DNA of 64,000 nucleotides from contig WYBT01000032.1 of the NCBI GenBank assembly GCA_011525785.1, positions 248,001 to 312,000 of the forward strand, written 5' to 3'. Position 1 is the stretch's first letter. Each line of letters starts with the position of its first letter. A program made the translations under genes and the position numbers. This DNA comes from Planctomycetaceae bacterium (GTDB lineage Bacteria; Planctomycetota; UBA1135; GCA-002686595). Shown one piece after another: positions 25,943-35,798 of this stretch. The notes beneath the pieces were generated by a model that saw nothing but the letters and a program-made list of their open reading frames with translations, did not search any database and was not told where the DNA came from.

Positions 25943-26524
25943 TCAGATACCTACGATCGACGCCAGCGCCTTGCCGAAACGCATTCCGGCAGCGTCGTCG
26001 AGCCCGGTCACGAGCTTGCCGTCGATCTCGACCTGGCGCGTGGAAAACTTGCCGCCGGCTTTCTCCACCGCGGCGCGCAGCGACGAGGCGCCGGTCACGC
26101 GCTTGCCCTTGAGCACACCGGCCCGCGCCAGGATCTCGACCGAGCGTCCCCACGCGGCGAGGAGCTTGCCCGAACTGGCGGCTTCACGCGCCAATCGCAG
26201 GACATCGGGGTGATCCACCAGCGCCGCGGCGCCTTCGCCGCCGACGAACACCACGCCCGAGAAGCGCTCCAGGCTGACGCCCTCGAGCGGCTCGTCGACC
26301 ATGAATTCGTCCTGGTGACGGCCCTTGATCAGCTCTGCGGCCTGCGTCGAGACCGAGCGCGTGCCGACGTGGACGTTGTAGAGACTCGAGCGCGCGTAGC
26401 GCAGGCACTCCTCGCCGTAGTCCTGGGGCGGAACGACCAGCAGCACGATGCTCTTGTACTTCTGGACGACCAGCCCGTCGGCGTCGAGTTCGGCCGCGGA
26501 GCTCGCATCGTTCTTCTTCGACAT
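25943..26524 (-). CDS. DJ-1/PfpI-family protein lacking the catalytic Cys
   Basis: A 193-residue protein of the DJ-1/PfpI (class I glutamine amidotransferase-like) fold: VLLVVPPQDYGEECL (27-41), VVFVGGEGAAAL with the conserved Glu97, and KLLAAWGRSVEILARAGVL (120-138) in place of the nucleophile elbow. In active members this reads AAxCHG; here the Cys aligns with Gly126 and the His with Arg127, so protease, chaperone-glyoxalase or hydrolase chemistry through that Cys is not possible. The C-terminal GASSLRAAVEKAGGKF fits the family. AGGA lies 8 nt before the ATG at 26524. It follows a beta-propeller gene by 39 bp, suggesting a two-gene operon. Confidence 0.8.
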   Translation of the reverse strand: MSKKNDASSAAELDADGLVVQKYKSIVLLVVPPQDYGEECLRYARSSLYNVHVGTRSVSTQAAELIKGRHQDEFMVDEPLEGVSLERFSGVVFVGGEGAAALVDHPDVLRLAREAASSGKLLAAWGRSVEILARAGVLKGKRVTGASSLRAAVEKAGGKFSTRQVEIDGKLVTGLDDAAGMRFGKALASIVGI

Positions 26525-26563
26525 GGGGATGTCCTGGAGGAAAAGGCGAACGGCGGATGGCGC

Positions 26564-27583
26564 TCAGGCCGGCAACTCGAACATGGACACGCGGGTCTCT
26601 TCGGCGAGCAGGCCGGCCCCCTGCGCGACGGTCCAACCAACCCGTTCGTCGAGCCCCGGCACGGCCCAATCGCCGAGCGCGCGTCCGGTGAGCGCGTCGC
26701 GCACTTCGAGCAAGGCGCCGCGCACGAGGTACAGCTTGCCGCTGTCGGAGTAGATCGCCAGCTCGCCCACCTCGTCGGGATCGGCGAGGCGCAGCTTCTC
26801 GAACCACAGCGGCGCGGCTTCGTCGCTCACGGAGGGATCGAACACCACCAGCGAGGGGCCGCGACCGAGCGCGTCGCCGTGCGAGGTCTGCGACAGGTAC
26901 GCCAGCAACGTCTCGCGCGGCAGGGCGGCCTCGAGGTCGTCGAGCAGCAGCGCGACGCCGCGCTCATCGGCGGTCGCGTCGTGGATCGCAGTCTGCTTGG
27001 GCAGCGCCGCGAGTCCGAGGAACTGTCCCTTCTTGGCCGACAGCACCAGCACGCCGCGCTTCTTGGTCGCGATCACCGAGTACACGACGAACAGCCGTTC
27101 GCCGCAGCGCGCCACGTGGTGGTAGCGCTCGCCGTCGCGGCCGTAGTTCCACAGCTCGCGCAGGGTCTCGCTGTCGTAGCCGGTGAGGCGCTTGATGCCC
27201 AGCACCACGCACACGTCTGCGGCCACCAGCGAAGCGTCGAAGGTCGGAATCGTGCCGGCCGCGATCAGTTCGCCGCTGTCGAGCGACATGCGCACGATGC
27301 GGTGACCCTGCGTCGACGGCCCGAGCACCACCGCGTCGTTCTTGCGTCCGAAGCCCGCGCCGAAGCCGCGTCCGTAGCCGACCTCGCAGGGCGAGGTCCA
27401 CAGCACTTCACCGCTGTTGCGGTCGAGCGCGGCGAGCTTGCCCGGGATGGCGGCGTCGATCCAGCGATCGCCGGCGGGCGGGTCGTACAGGTGCGCCAGC
27501 ACGGGACCGGCGGCGCCCATGGCGATGCCATCGACCTCGCTCTCGAACTCGCGTGACCAGCGTCTGCGGGCGGTTTTGGTCAT
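26564..27583 (-). CDS. PQQ-like beta-propeller protein (cytoplasmic)
   Basis: A 339-residue protein with repeated blades of the type KLAALDRNSGEVLWTS, LTGYDSETLRELW and LYLVRGALLEVRDALTG, the signature of PQQ-like or BamB-like propellers. No signal peptide or lipobox is present, so unlike BamB it appears cytoplasmic. ATG at 27583 is chosen because the protein then begins just before the first blade; an earlier start would add a basic segment with no family likeness. Molecular role is unknown. It is 39 bp upstream of the DJ-1-like gene on the same strand. Confidence 0.72.
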   Translation of the reverse strand: MTKTARRRWSREFESEVDGIAMGAAGPVLAHLYDPPAGDRWIDAAIPGKLAALDRNSGEVLWTSPCEVGYGRGFGAGFGRKNDAVVLGPSTQGHRIVRMSLDSGELIAAGTIPTFDASLVAADVCVVLGIKRLTGYDSETLRELWNYGRDGERYHHVARCGERLFVVYSVIATKKRGVLVLSAKKGQFLGLAALPKQTAIHDATADERGVALLLDDLEAALPRETLLAYLSQTSHGDALGRGPSLVVFDPSVSDEAAPLWFEKLRLADPDEVGELAIYSDSGKLYLVRGALLEVRDALTGRALGDWAVPGLDERVGWTVAQGAGLLAEETRVSMFELPA

Positions 27584-27693
27584 AGCTGAGAATGGTACGG
27601 ATCGCCGGGGCGTGAGTCTCGTGCGCGTGCTCGCTCCGGATGCGCCAGCGGCGCGCCGCAACCGCGACACGCCGCCGACTTGAACACTCGCTC

Positions 27694-27711
27694 CGCGCCG
27701 CAAGCGGCGCG
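27694..27711 (-). terminator. Hairpin downstream of fusA
   Basis: A 7-bp stem CGCGCCG/CGGCGCG with loop CAAG sits 8 bp past the fusA stop, in the 135-bp gap before the next same-strand gene. It lacks a U-tract, like the other hairpins in this window. Confidence 0.4.
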
Positions 27712-27718
27712 GCGCAGC

Positions 27719-29824
<2,106 letters not shown>

Positions 29825-29995
29825 AAAAACGAACTCAGGCTGGAGGGCGATCGGCGCAGGCGCGGGCGAGCGGGCGGTCGGATGCGGCCGCACAGACACT
29901 CGACGGCGCGCGTGGGGCGCGCCTAGACCCGTTTTGCGAGCGGAATAGGGTAGCGAGAGCCCTTGAAGCGTCAAGCGACGCGCCCGGGCCGCCCG

Positions 29996-31831
29996 CTAGG
30001 CGTGCCCGTGGTCATGGTCGTGCGCGTGACCATGGTCGTGCGCGTGACCGTGGCCGTGTGAATGACCGTGGTCGTGGGCGTGCACGTGGGGCGCATCGCC
30101 GTCGGAGACCCACAGCTGCGCCAGGAACTGGCGCGGGCCGGCGCGGAACACGACCCACAGTGTCAGCGCCAGCAGCACCCAAGCGCTGGCCCAAGCGAAG
30201 GGGCCGTGCGCGTGCTCGTGCGACTCGCCTGGGGCTGTGCTCGGCGCGCCGGCGACCGAATCGCCCAAGAGCGCGTTCACCGCCAGGCCCAGCACGCAGG
30301 TCACGGCCACCGCCACGCCGACGAAGGCCAGTGCCACGCGCGGCGAGTGCAGGCGGCGCAGCGCGCCGATGGTCGTGAGGTTGCTGGCCGGCCCGGTGAG
30401 CAGGAAGGCGATCACCGCGCCGGGCGCGAAGCCCTTGGCCAAGAGCAACGCGGCAAAGGGCGTCGCGGCCGTGGCGCAGATGTAGGTGGGCAAACCGGCG
30501 AGGCACAGGATCAGCACCTGCGCCGAGGGCGGGATCGAGGCCGCGAAGTCGGTCGGAATCCAGGGCTCGATCAGCGCGGTGAGCACCAGGCTCAGCAAGA
30601 TCCACGGCGCCAGGTGCGCCCAGGTCTCGAACAGGCCGTGACCCAGCGCGCCGAGCACGTCGCGCGGACGCTGCACGATCGAGGAGTTCGCCTCGGCCCG
30701 GGCCGGCGCGCGCTCGGCCATGGCGCCGACGATCCACGCCACCGCCAGCGCGAGGACGAGCGCACACACGACGCGCGCGACGGTGGTCGGGCCGCCGAGC
30801 ATCGGCCAGGAGAGCAGCACGGCGGCGAGGTCGAGTTCTGGCGCCGCGACCAGCAGGGCCAGCGCAGCCGTCGCACTCACGCCGCGGCGCATCAGCGAGC
30901 GGTAGATCGGCAGCACGCCGCACGAGCACACCGGCATGGGCGCCCCGACGGCGACGCCCGCGAGCGCTCGGCGCAAGCGCGAGCCACCCGACAACCAACG
31001 CGTCGCGGCGCCCGGCAGAAAGGCCTCGATCAACGCGGCGCCGATCAAACCGACGAGCAGCGGCGTCGAAGTCTCGAGCACCAGCTCGGCCAAGCGTTCG
31101 GGCAGTTGCGTCGGTCCGTGCTCGTGGCCGTCGCCGCCGTGGCCGAGCAGGTAAGGCACGAAGAACGCCACCGCGAGCACCAGCCCCAGGGCGGACCAAG
31201 CGTGGCGTTCGCGCTCGTGCTCGTGCATGTGCTCCGCGGCAGGCGCGTGCTGCAGCACCAGGTGCAACAGGCCGCCCGCGAGCAACGCGGAGAGCGCCGC
31301 GGTGAAAACGCCGTGTTCGATCGGCACCAGCACCGGGCCGAACCAGGTGAGCAAGGCCACCGCCGCCAGGGCCACGACGGACCACGCGGCGCCGAAACGC
31401 CGGCGCGTCTGCCCCCACAAGAGCAGCCCCAGCGGCAGTCTGTGGCCGACGACCACCAGCAGCGTCGCAAGACCCACGCGTTCGTCGCTGGCGACCGAGG
31501 CCAGCGCGGCGCTCTCGATCAGCTCGTGCGCGAGGAACAGCGCGACGACCAGCACGCCCAGCGAGATGCGCATGTTGTCGCCGCTGCCCTCGATCAGGCG
31601 CTCGGCGAACACCGGCAGCAGCAGCCCCACCGCGAGCAGCACCAGCGCCCACAGGCCCAGGTGCTCGCCCGCTTCGGGGATCAGGTGCAGGAACGAGAGC
31701 ACCACGATGCCGCCGACGGTGGCGCCGTCGATCAGCGCGGGCACGATCGGCCAGCGGCGCGCCACCCGGTCGAGGAGGGGCCCGACCACCAGCGCCAGGG
31801 TCGCGATCGCCAGCAGAACGGTCTGGTTCAA
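29996..31831 (-). CDS. His-rich metal permease: ZIP-like N-terminus joined to a DUF318/ArsP-like permease
   Basis: A 611-residue membrane protein. The N-terminal ~230 residues form several helices with HLIPEAGEH (49-57), AHELIES (101-107) and VGHRLP (128-133), loosely reminiscent of ZIP zinc transporters. A His-rich loop (about 195-240) follows. From about 255 the sequence is a DUF318/YraQ-ArsP permease with the hallmark PVCSCGVLPIYRSLMRRG (300-317, CSCG 302-305) and GLPTYICATAATPFAALLL, like the putative Cu/Zn exporter group. The last 30 residues are a His/Asp/Gly tail. Metal efflux or transport is inferred; the ZIP likeness is tentative. The start is TTG at 31831. It is last in an apparent HMG-CoA reductase - M23-like - permease operon. 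Confidence 0.78.
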   Translation of the reverse strand: MNQTVLLAIATLALVVGPLLDRVARRWPIVPALIDGATVGGIVVLSFLHLIPEAGEHLGLWALVLLAVGLLLPVFAERLIEGSGDNMRISLGVLVVALFLAHELIESAALASVASDERVGLATLLVVVGHRLPLGLLLWGQTRRRFGAAWSVVALAAVALLTWFGPVLVPIEHGVFTAALSALLAGGLLHLVLQHAPAAEHMHEHERERHAWSALGLVLAVAFFVPYLLGHGGDGHEHGPTQLPERLAELVLETSTPLLVGLIGAALIEAFLPGAATRWLSGGSRLRRALAGVAVGAPMPVCSCGVLPIYRSLMRRGVSATAALALLVAAPELDLAAVLLSWPMLGGPTTVARVVCALVLALAVAWIVGAMAERAPARAEANSSIVQRPRDVLGALGHGLFETWAHLAPWILLSLVLTALIEPWIPTDFAASIPPSAQVLILCLAGLPTYICATAATPFAALLLAKGFAPGAVIAFLLTGPASNLTTIGALRRLHSPRVALAFVGVAVAVTCVLGLAVNALLGDSVAGAPSTAPGESHEHAHGPFAWASAWVLLALTLWVVFRAGPRQFLAQLWVSDGDAPHVHAHDHGHSHGHGHAHDHGHAHDHDHGHA

Positions 31832-31859
31832 GCGCGCGAAGGTACCACGGCGCCGGGGC

Positions 31860-32855
31860 TCACTCCGGCCGCGCGATGCGGTCGCCTTTGGGCGGGAAGC
31901 CCGGGAAGAAGCCGCGCCCCACGGCCTCGGCGCGCTGCACGTACTCGCCGTTCAGGCGCAGGTTGTGCAGGTAGTAGGGAATCGACTGGCCCCAGATCGG
32001 CTCGGGCGTGTCCTGCAGGTGCAGCCCCAGGTGCGGCTCGGGCAGGATGCGCGAGGCCGCCGAGAACCCGACGCGGCCGATGGGCGCGCCGCTCGCGAGC
32101 TCCTGCCCCACGCTGACCTGCAGCGAGCCCTGCGCGAGCCCGGTGAGGAACAGGTACTCCTCCGGCGCGATCTCGAGCACCACGTGGTTGCCCAGGTCGT
32201 CGGACGCCGCGAGCCCGACATCGGGCAAGTCCCCCACCGCGCGCACGACGCGGCCCGCACACGGCGCGAGCACCGGTTGCTGGTTCGCGAAGGCGCTGGC
32301 GGGGTCCTGGGGATCGGCGCGCGTGACGTCTCCGCGCACGACCACGAACAGGCGTCCGAAACGGCGATCGGGGCGCGTCGCGAGCAGCGCGCTCGAATCG
32401 TCGGGCCCGCCCCAGGCCACGGTCCACTCACCTTCGAAGGGCGGCTCGACGCGCACGCGGCTGGGGCGGAACGAGCGGTGCGCCGGGAAGGGCAGGTGGT
32501 AGCTGGTGGTCGCGAACACGAACGCCAACAGGCAGAACGCGACCGTGCGCTGCGGCGTCGCGAAGGGTCGCTTGCGGTAGCTCTGAACCGCGCCGACCAC
32601 GCCCACCAGCAGCGCCGAAGCGGCGAGGAGCGGCGCGCCGAACACGTACGCGCGAATCGGCAGCGCACCGCTCTGGCGCGTGCCCAGGTACATCGCCAGC
32701 AGCGCTTCGAGCGCCACCACGACCCACGCGGCCAGCACCCACAGCTCCGGCTTGAGCGGCAGCGACTGCGCGACGGCCTCGCGCGCCGCATCGACTCCGC
32801 GCGCGCGCGTTTCGAGCGGCGGCGGCGCGTTGGACTTCGAGCGCTTACGCCCCAT
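31860..32855 (-). CDS. Membrane protein with degenerate M23 (LytM-like) domain
   Basis: A 331-residue protein with three hydrophobic segments (about 37-57, 70-90 and 104-118) and a C-terminal domain resembling the M23 beta-lytic metallopeptidase fold: VLAPCAGRVV, LGNHVVLEI, LASGAPIGRVG and EPHLGLHL. In active M23 enzymes the last motif is HLHFE-like with HxH; here two extra residues separate the two His, and the first zinc-binding HxxxD motif is not obvious, so the domain may be catalytically dead and bind peptidoglycan or activate another hydrolase. The ATG at 32855 overlaps the HMG-CoA reductase stop by 11 bp. Confidence 0.65.
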   Translation of the reverse strand: MGRKRSKSNAPPPLETRARGVDAAREAVAQSLPLKPELWVLAAWVVVALEALLAMYLGTRQSGALPIRAYVFGAPLLAASALLVGVVGAVQSYRKRPFATPQRTVAFCLLAFVFATTSYHLPFPAHRSFRPSRVRVEPPFEGEWTVAWGGPDDSSALLATRPDRRFGRLFVVVRGDVTRADPQDPASAFANQQPVLAPCAGRVVRAVGDLPDVGLAASDDLGNHVVLEIAPEEYLFLTGLAQGSLQVSVGQELASGAPIGRVGFSAASRILPEPHLGLHLQDTPEPIWGQSIPYYLHNLRLNGEYVQRAEAVGRGFFPGFPPKGDRIARPE

Positions 32856-34026
32856 GGCCCGCAGGTCGATTGCGTCCCAGCCGCTCGTGCGCGGCGACGA
32901 ACTCGTGCGAACAGAACGACGCCATCAGCGAGAGATCTCCGGCCAGCACCGTGGCCGCCAGGATCTCGGCGAAGGTGTTCGCGTGGCCCGCGCCCGCGCA
33001 GCCCAGGATCGAGAGGCACTCGAGCGCGGTGCCCTTGCCCGCGCCGCCGCCGACCGTGCCGACCAGCAGGTTCGGCAAGCTCGCACTGGCGTACAGCGCG
33101 CCGTCGGGCGCGACTTGGAAGTCGAGCTGCCCCGTGCAGCACTCGGGCAAATAGGCCACGTCCTGTCCACAGGCCAGCAGCACCGCCGCGAGCCCGTTGG
33201 CGGACTGCACCAGCCAGTTGTGCGTGCCCAGTTGCGCGAAGCCGACCGCGTAGGAGGCCTGCAGCTCGACCAGTTGCTCGGGGCTCACCCGCGCCAGCTC
33301 GAGCAACGCCTCGCGCGGGATGCGCGCCTCGGCCACCACGCTGCGCCCGCGGCCTGAGAACAGCGCGCGCGAGTTGGCGCGCTTCTCGACATCTTGTCCG
33401 TGCACGTAGCGCGCGCGCGCCCCGCTCTCGCGCTCGAGGCGCTGCGAGAGTTCCTCGGCCGCGCGCGCCGCCATGTTGATGCCGATGGCGTCGCCGGTCG
33501 TGAACGACAGCTCGACGATCAAACGGTTGCCGCACACGCGCGCTTCGAGCCCCGCGAGACGACCGTGCTGAGAGAGACCGGCCACCAGCTCGCGGTACGA
33601 ATCGAGCGAGCGTTCCGCCAAGGCCTTGGCCGCGAGCGCGCCTGCCAGGTCGTCGTACACGAGCATCGGATTCTGCGTGAGCCCTTCGCGCACCACGCGC
33701 GCGCGCGCGCCGCCGCCCGCCGCGATCAGCCGCATGCCGCGCGTGTAGCTCGCGACCATGGCGCCTTCGTTGGTGGCCATCGGCACGTAGACCTCGCGCG
33801 GCCCGGCGCTGGTCTCGACCTGCAAAGGACCGGCGAGCCCCAGCGGCACCTGCGCGAAGCCGATCAGGCCTTCGACGTTGCCGCGCGCCTCGTGCAGCGG
33901 CGTCGGCCGGCCCGCGATGCCCGGCAAGGCGCGCGCAGCCGCCTGTTCCGCGAGCGCGCGCCGCGCGGCCACGATCTGGGGCGCAAAGTCGTCTTCGGCG
34001 GAACGCGGCAGCTTTTCGAGCGGCAT
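32845..34026 (-). CDS. Hydroxymethylglutaryl-CoA reductase
   Basis: A 393-residue HMG-CoA reductase, which makes mevalonate from HMG-CoA with NADPH. The four catalytic positions known from the human enzyme are all recognisable: Glu87 in PMATNEGAMVAS, Lys215 in QDVEKRANS, Asp289 in ACGQDVAYL and His380 in VAAHERLGRN. FTTGDAIGINM (175-185) and LVGTVGGGAGKGTALECLSILGC (321-343) resemble class I (archaeal and eukaryotic-like) rather than class II enzymes. ATG at 34026 gives a natural start. It heads a three-gene minus-strand cluster and faces the SPFH genes across 64 bp. Other mevalonate-pathway genes are not in the window. Confidence 0.92.
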   Translation of the reverse strand: MPLEKLPRSAEDDFAPQIVAARRALAEQAAARALPGIAGRPTPLHEARGNVEGLIGFAQVPLGLAGPLQVETSAGPREVYVPMATNEGAMVASYTRGMRLIAAGGGARARVVREGLTQNPMLVYDDLAGALAAKALAERSLDSYRELVAGLSQHGRLAGLEARVCGNRLIVELSFTTGDAIGINMAARAAEELSQRLERESGARARYVHGQDVEKRANSRALFSGRGRSVVAEARIPREALLELARVSPEQLVELQASYAVGFAQLGTHNWLVQSANGLAAVLLACGQDVAYLPECCTGQLDFQVAPDGALYASASLPNLLVGTVGGGAGKGTALECLSILGCAGAGHANTFAEILAATVLAGDLSLMASFCSHEFVAAHERLGRNRPAGHGA

Positions 34027-34090
34027 CGGGGGCCGAGGATGGTAGCGAGCGATTGACCCGGCCCGCGCCGATAGTCCAAGCTCGCTCCCA

Positions 34091-34876
34091 ATGTTCGACA
34101 TCGTCGGCGCCATCACCGGTCTGTGGGTCGTCGTCTACGACGGCCAGCACGCGCTGCGCTTCACGCTCGGCCGCGCGCAGGAAGTCGTCGGGCCCGGAGT
34201 GCACTTCAAGTGGCCCATCGTCCAGCGCTTCAAGGTCGCCGACACCAAGCACACCACGCTCGACCTCGAGCCGCAGACGATCCAGCTCAGCGACGAGCTG
34301 GTGTACGAGATCGACTGCAAGGTCATGTACCAGATCGTCGACTTGAAGCGCGCGATGATCGAGATCGACGACCTGGTGCAGGGCCTCAAGAACCGCGTGG
34401 TGCTCGCGATCCAGACCGTGCTGCGCAAGCGCAACCGGCAGACGATTCGCGAAGCGGCCTCGCTGGTGGCCGAGATCGAAGCCGAACTCGCGCCGATCGA
34501 GAACCAGTGGGGCGTGCGCATCCTGCAGGTGGGCTTCTCCAACATCTCGCCCTCGCCCAGCACGCTCGAGATCACGCAGCTCGAGCTGCTCGCGCAGGAG
34601 AAGCTGACGTTGTTCGAGCGCCTGCGCAGCCGCGGACTGAGCACCGAGGCGTCGGTGGCGCTGATCTCCGGAGCAGTGGTGTCCGTGCAGGCCGAAGCGA
34701 ACCTCACGCGCGCGCAACTGCACGACGAAGAGGGCCGCATCCTCAGCGAAGTGGCCGAGTTGATCGGTCAGGACCCCACGGGCGCGGGGGCTGCGAATCG
34801 CAGCTCGCGCGCGGCGAGTGAGCCGACCGAGAGCGAAGACGCCGGCGAGGGCGGCGCCGCGCCGGGCAAGGCCTGA
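34091..34876 (+). CDS. SPFH/band 7 domain protein 1
   Basis: A 261-residue SPFH (stomatin-prohibitin-flotillin-HflKC) protein. The N-terminus (MFDIVGAITGLWVVVYDG) may be a short membrane hairpin; the SPFH core at about 15-170 includes VVGPGVHFKWPIVQRF, a stretch of alternating beta strands and the conserved helix RNRQTIREAASLVAEIEAEL and WGVRILQVGFSNI. The C-terminal part is a helical tail with an acidic, low-complexity end. Such proteins scaffold membrane microdomains or regulate membrane proteases. It is followed 13 bp later by a second SPFH gene, forming a pair reminiscent of HflK/HflC although both are shorter. HMG-CoA reductase is divergent. Confidence 0.85.
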   Translation: MFDIVGAITGLWVVVYDGQHALRFTLGRAQEVVGPGVHFKWPIVQRFKVADTKHTTLDLEPQTIQLSDELVYEIDCKVMYQIVDLKRAMIEIDDLVQGLKNRVVLAIQTVLRKRNRQTIREAASLVAEIEAELAPIENQWGVRILQVGFSNISPSPSTLEITQLELLAQEKLTLFERLRSRGLSTEASVALISGAVVSVQAEANLTRAQLHDEEGRILSEVAELIGQDPTGAGAANRSSRAASEPTESEDAGEGGAAPGKA

Positions 34877-34889
34877 GCGGAGCGCCCAG

Positions 34890-35798
34890 GTGCCCGAGCT
34901 GGTGTTCGCAACCGCCCTCGCAACGGCGTCGACGGCCGAACTGCTCGCGCAGGCGCCGACCTGGCTGCGCACGACGCTCGAGTGGCTGTGGGAAGAGCAC
35001 AAGCGCGACTTGCTGTTCGCGCTGTGGGCCGGCTTCTGGGGCATCACGCGCCTGGCGGGCAAGACCGTGAGCTCCGGCGAAGTCGGCGTGAAGTTCAGCT
35101 TCGGCCGCGCCGTGCGCGTGTGCGAGCCCGGCTTCTATCCGCTGGTCCCGATCTTCCAGACCATCCGCACGGTCCCGTCGCGCGCGCGCACGCTCGACCT
35201 GCCGCGCCAGCGCTTGACCACGCGCAACGGCTACGTGTTCGAGGTCGACGCGACGCTCGTGTACCGCGTGGTCGACCCGCGCCAGGCGCTGATCCAGATC
35301 GACTCGCTCGAGCGCGGCATGCTGCAGATGCTGGGCGTGTCGGTGTACGAGGTGCTGGCCGAACTCGACGGCGCCGAGCTGCGCGTGAGCCAGGAACTCG
35401 ACGGCCGCCTGGCGCAGGTGATGGGCGCGCGCCTGGAGCGCTGGGGCGTGCAAGTCGAGCGCGCCGGCTTCGCGACGCTGCACCCCTCGCGCGAAACCGT
35501 GCGCATCACGCAGCTGGGCCGGCGCGTGGCCACGCGCTCGCGCGCCGCGCAGCGCTTCGTCACGCGCGCCGACGGCGGCGCCGCGCTGGGCCTGCTCGGC
35601 ATGGGACAGCGCATCGTCTCGCGCACGCGCGCCCAGCGCGTACGCGAGCTGCGCACGCGCCGCCGGCGCTGGCTGCCGCTGTTCCTGGCGCGCTTCGAAA
35701 GCTTCGCCAAGTCCAGCGACGCGCTCGAGAAAGCAAGCGTTCGCGAGCGAGCACGCGTGCTCGCCCGCGAACGTTTCGAACGCGCGCTGGTGCGCTGA
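34890..35798 (+). CDS. SPFH/band 7 domain protein 2
   Basis: A 302-residue SPFH protein with GTG start at 34890, 13 bp after the first SPFH gene; reading further back would overlap that gene. A hydrophobic stretch at about 30-50 (DLLFALWAGFWGITRLAG) anchors it, followed by VSSGEVGVKFSFGRAVRVCEPG, the FYPLVPIFQTIRTV strand pair, DATLVYRVVDPRQAL and WGVQVERAGFATL. The C-terminus is strongly basic (RVRELRTRRRRW). It probably hetero-oligomerises with its neighbour. Its stop codon abuts the convergent S9 peptidase stop with no gap. Confidence 0.82.
   Translation: MPELVFATALATASTAELLAQAPTWLRTTLEWLWEEHKRDLLFALWAGFWGITRLAGKTVSSGEVGVKFSFGRAVRVCEPGFYPLVPIFQTIRTVPSRARTLDLPRQRLTTRNGYVFEVDATLVYRVVDPRQALIQIDSLERGMLQMLGVSVYEVLAELDGAELRVSQELDGRLAQVMGARLERWGVQVERAGFATLHPSRETVRITQLGRRVATRSRAAQRFVTRADGGAALGLLGMGQRIVSRTRAQRVRELRTRRRRWLPLFLARFESFAKSSDALEKASVRERARVLARERFERALVR

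Noticed and set aside
22581-26213. A 1210-codon plus-strand frame across tex
   Set aside because: Antisense shadow of the Tex gene; composition is Arg/Ala/Leu/Gln-rich and no family resemblance is seen.
30001-30090. CATGGTCGTG-type repeats suggesting a repeat element
   Set aside because: These are codons for the His/Asp/Gly tail of the permease, in frame with the gene.
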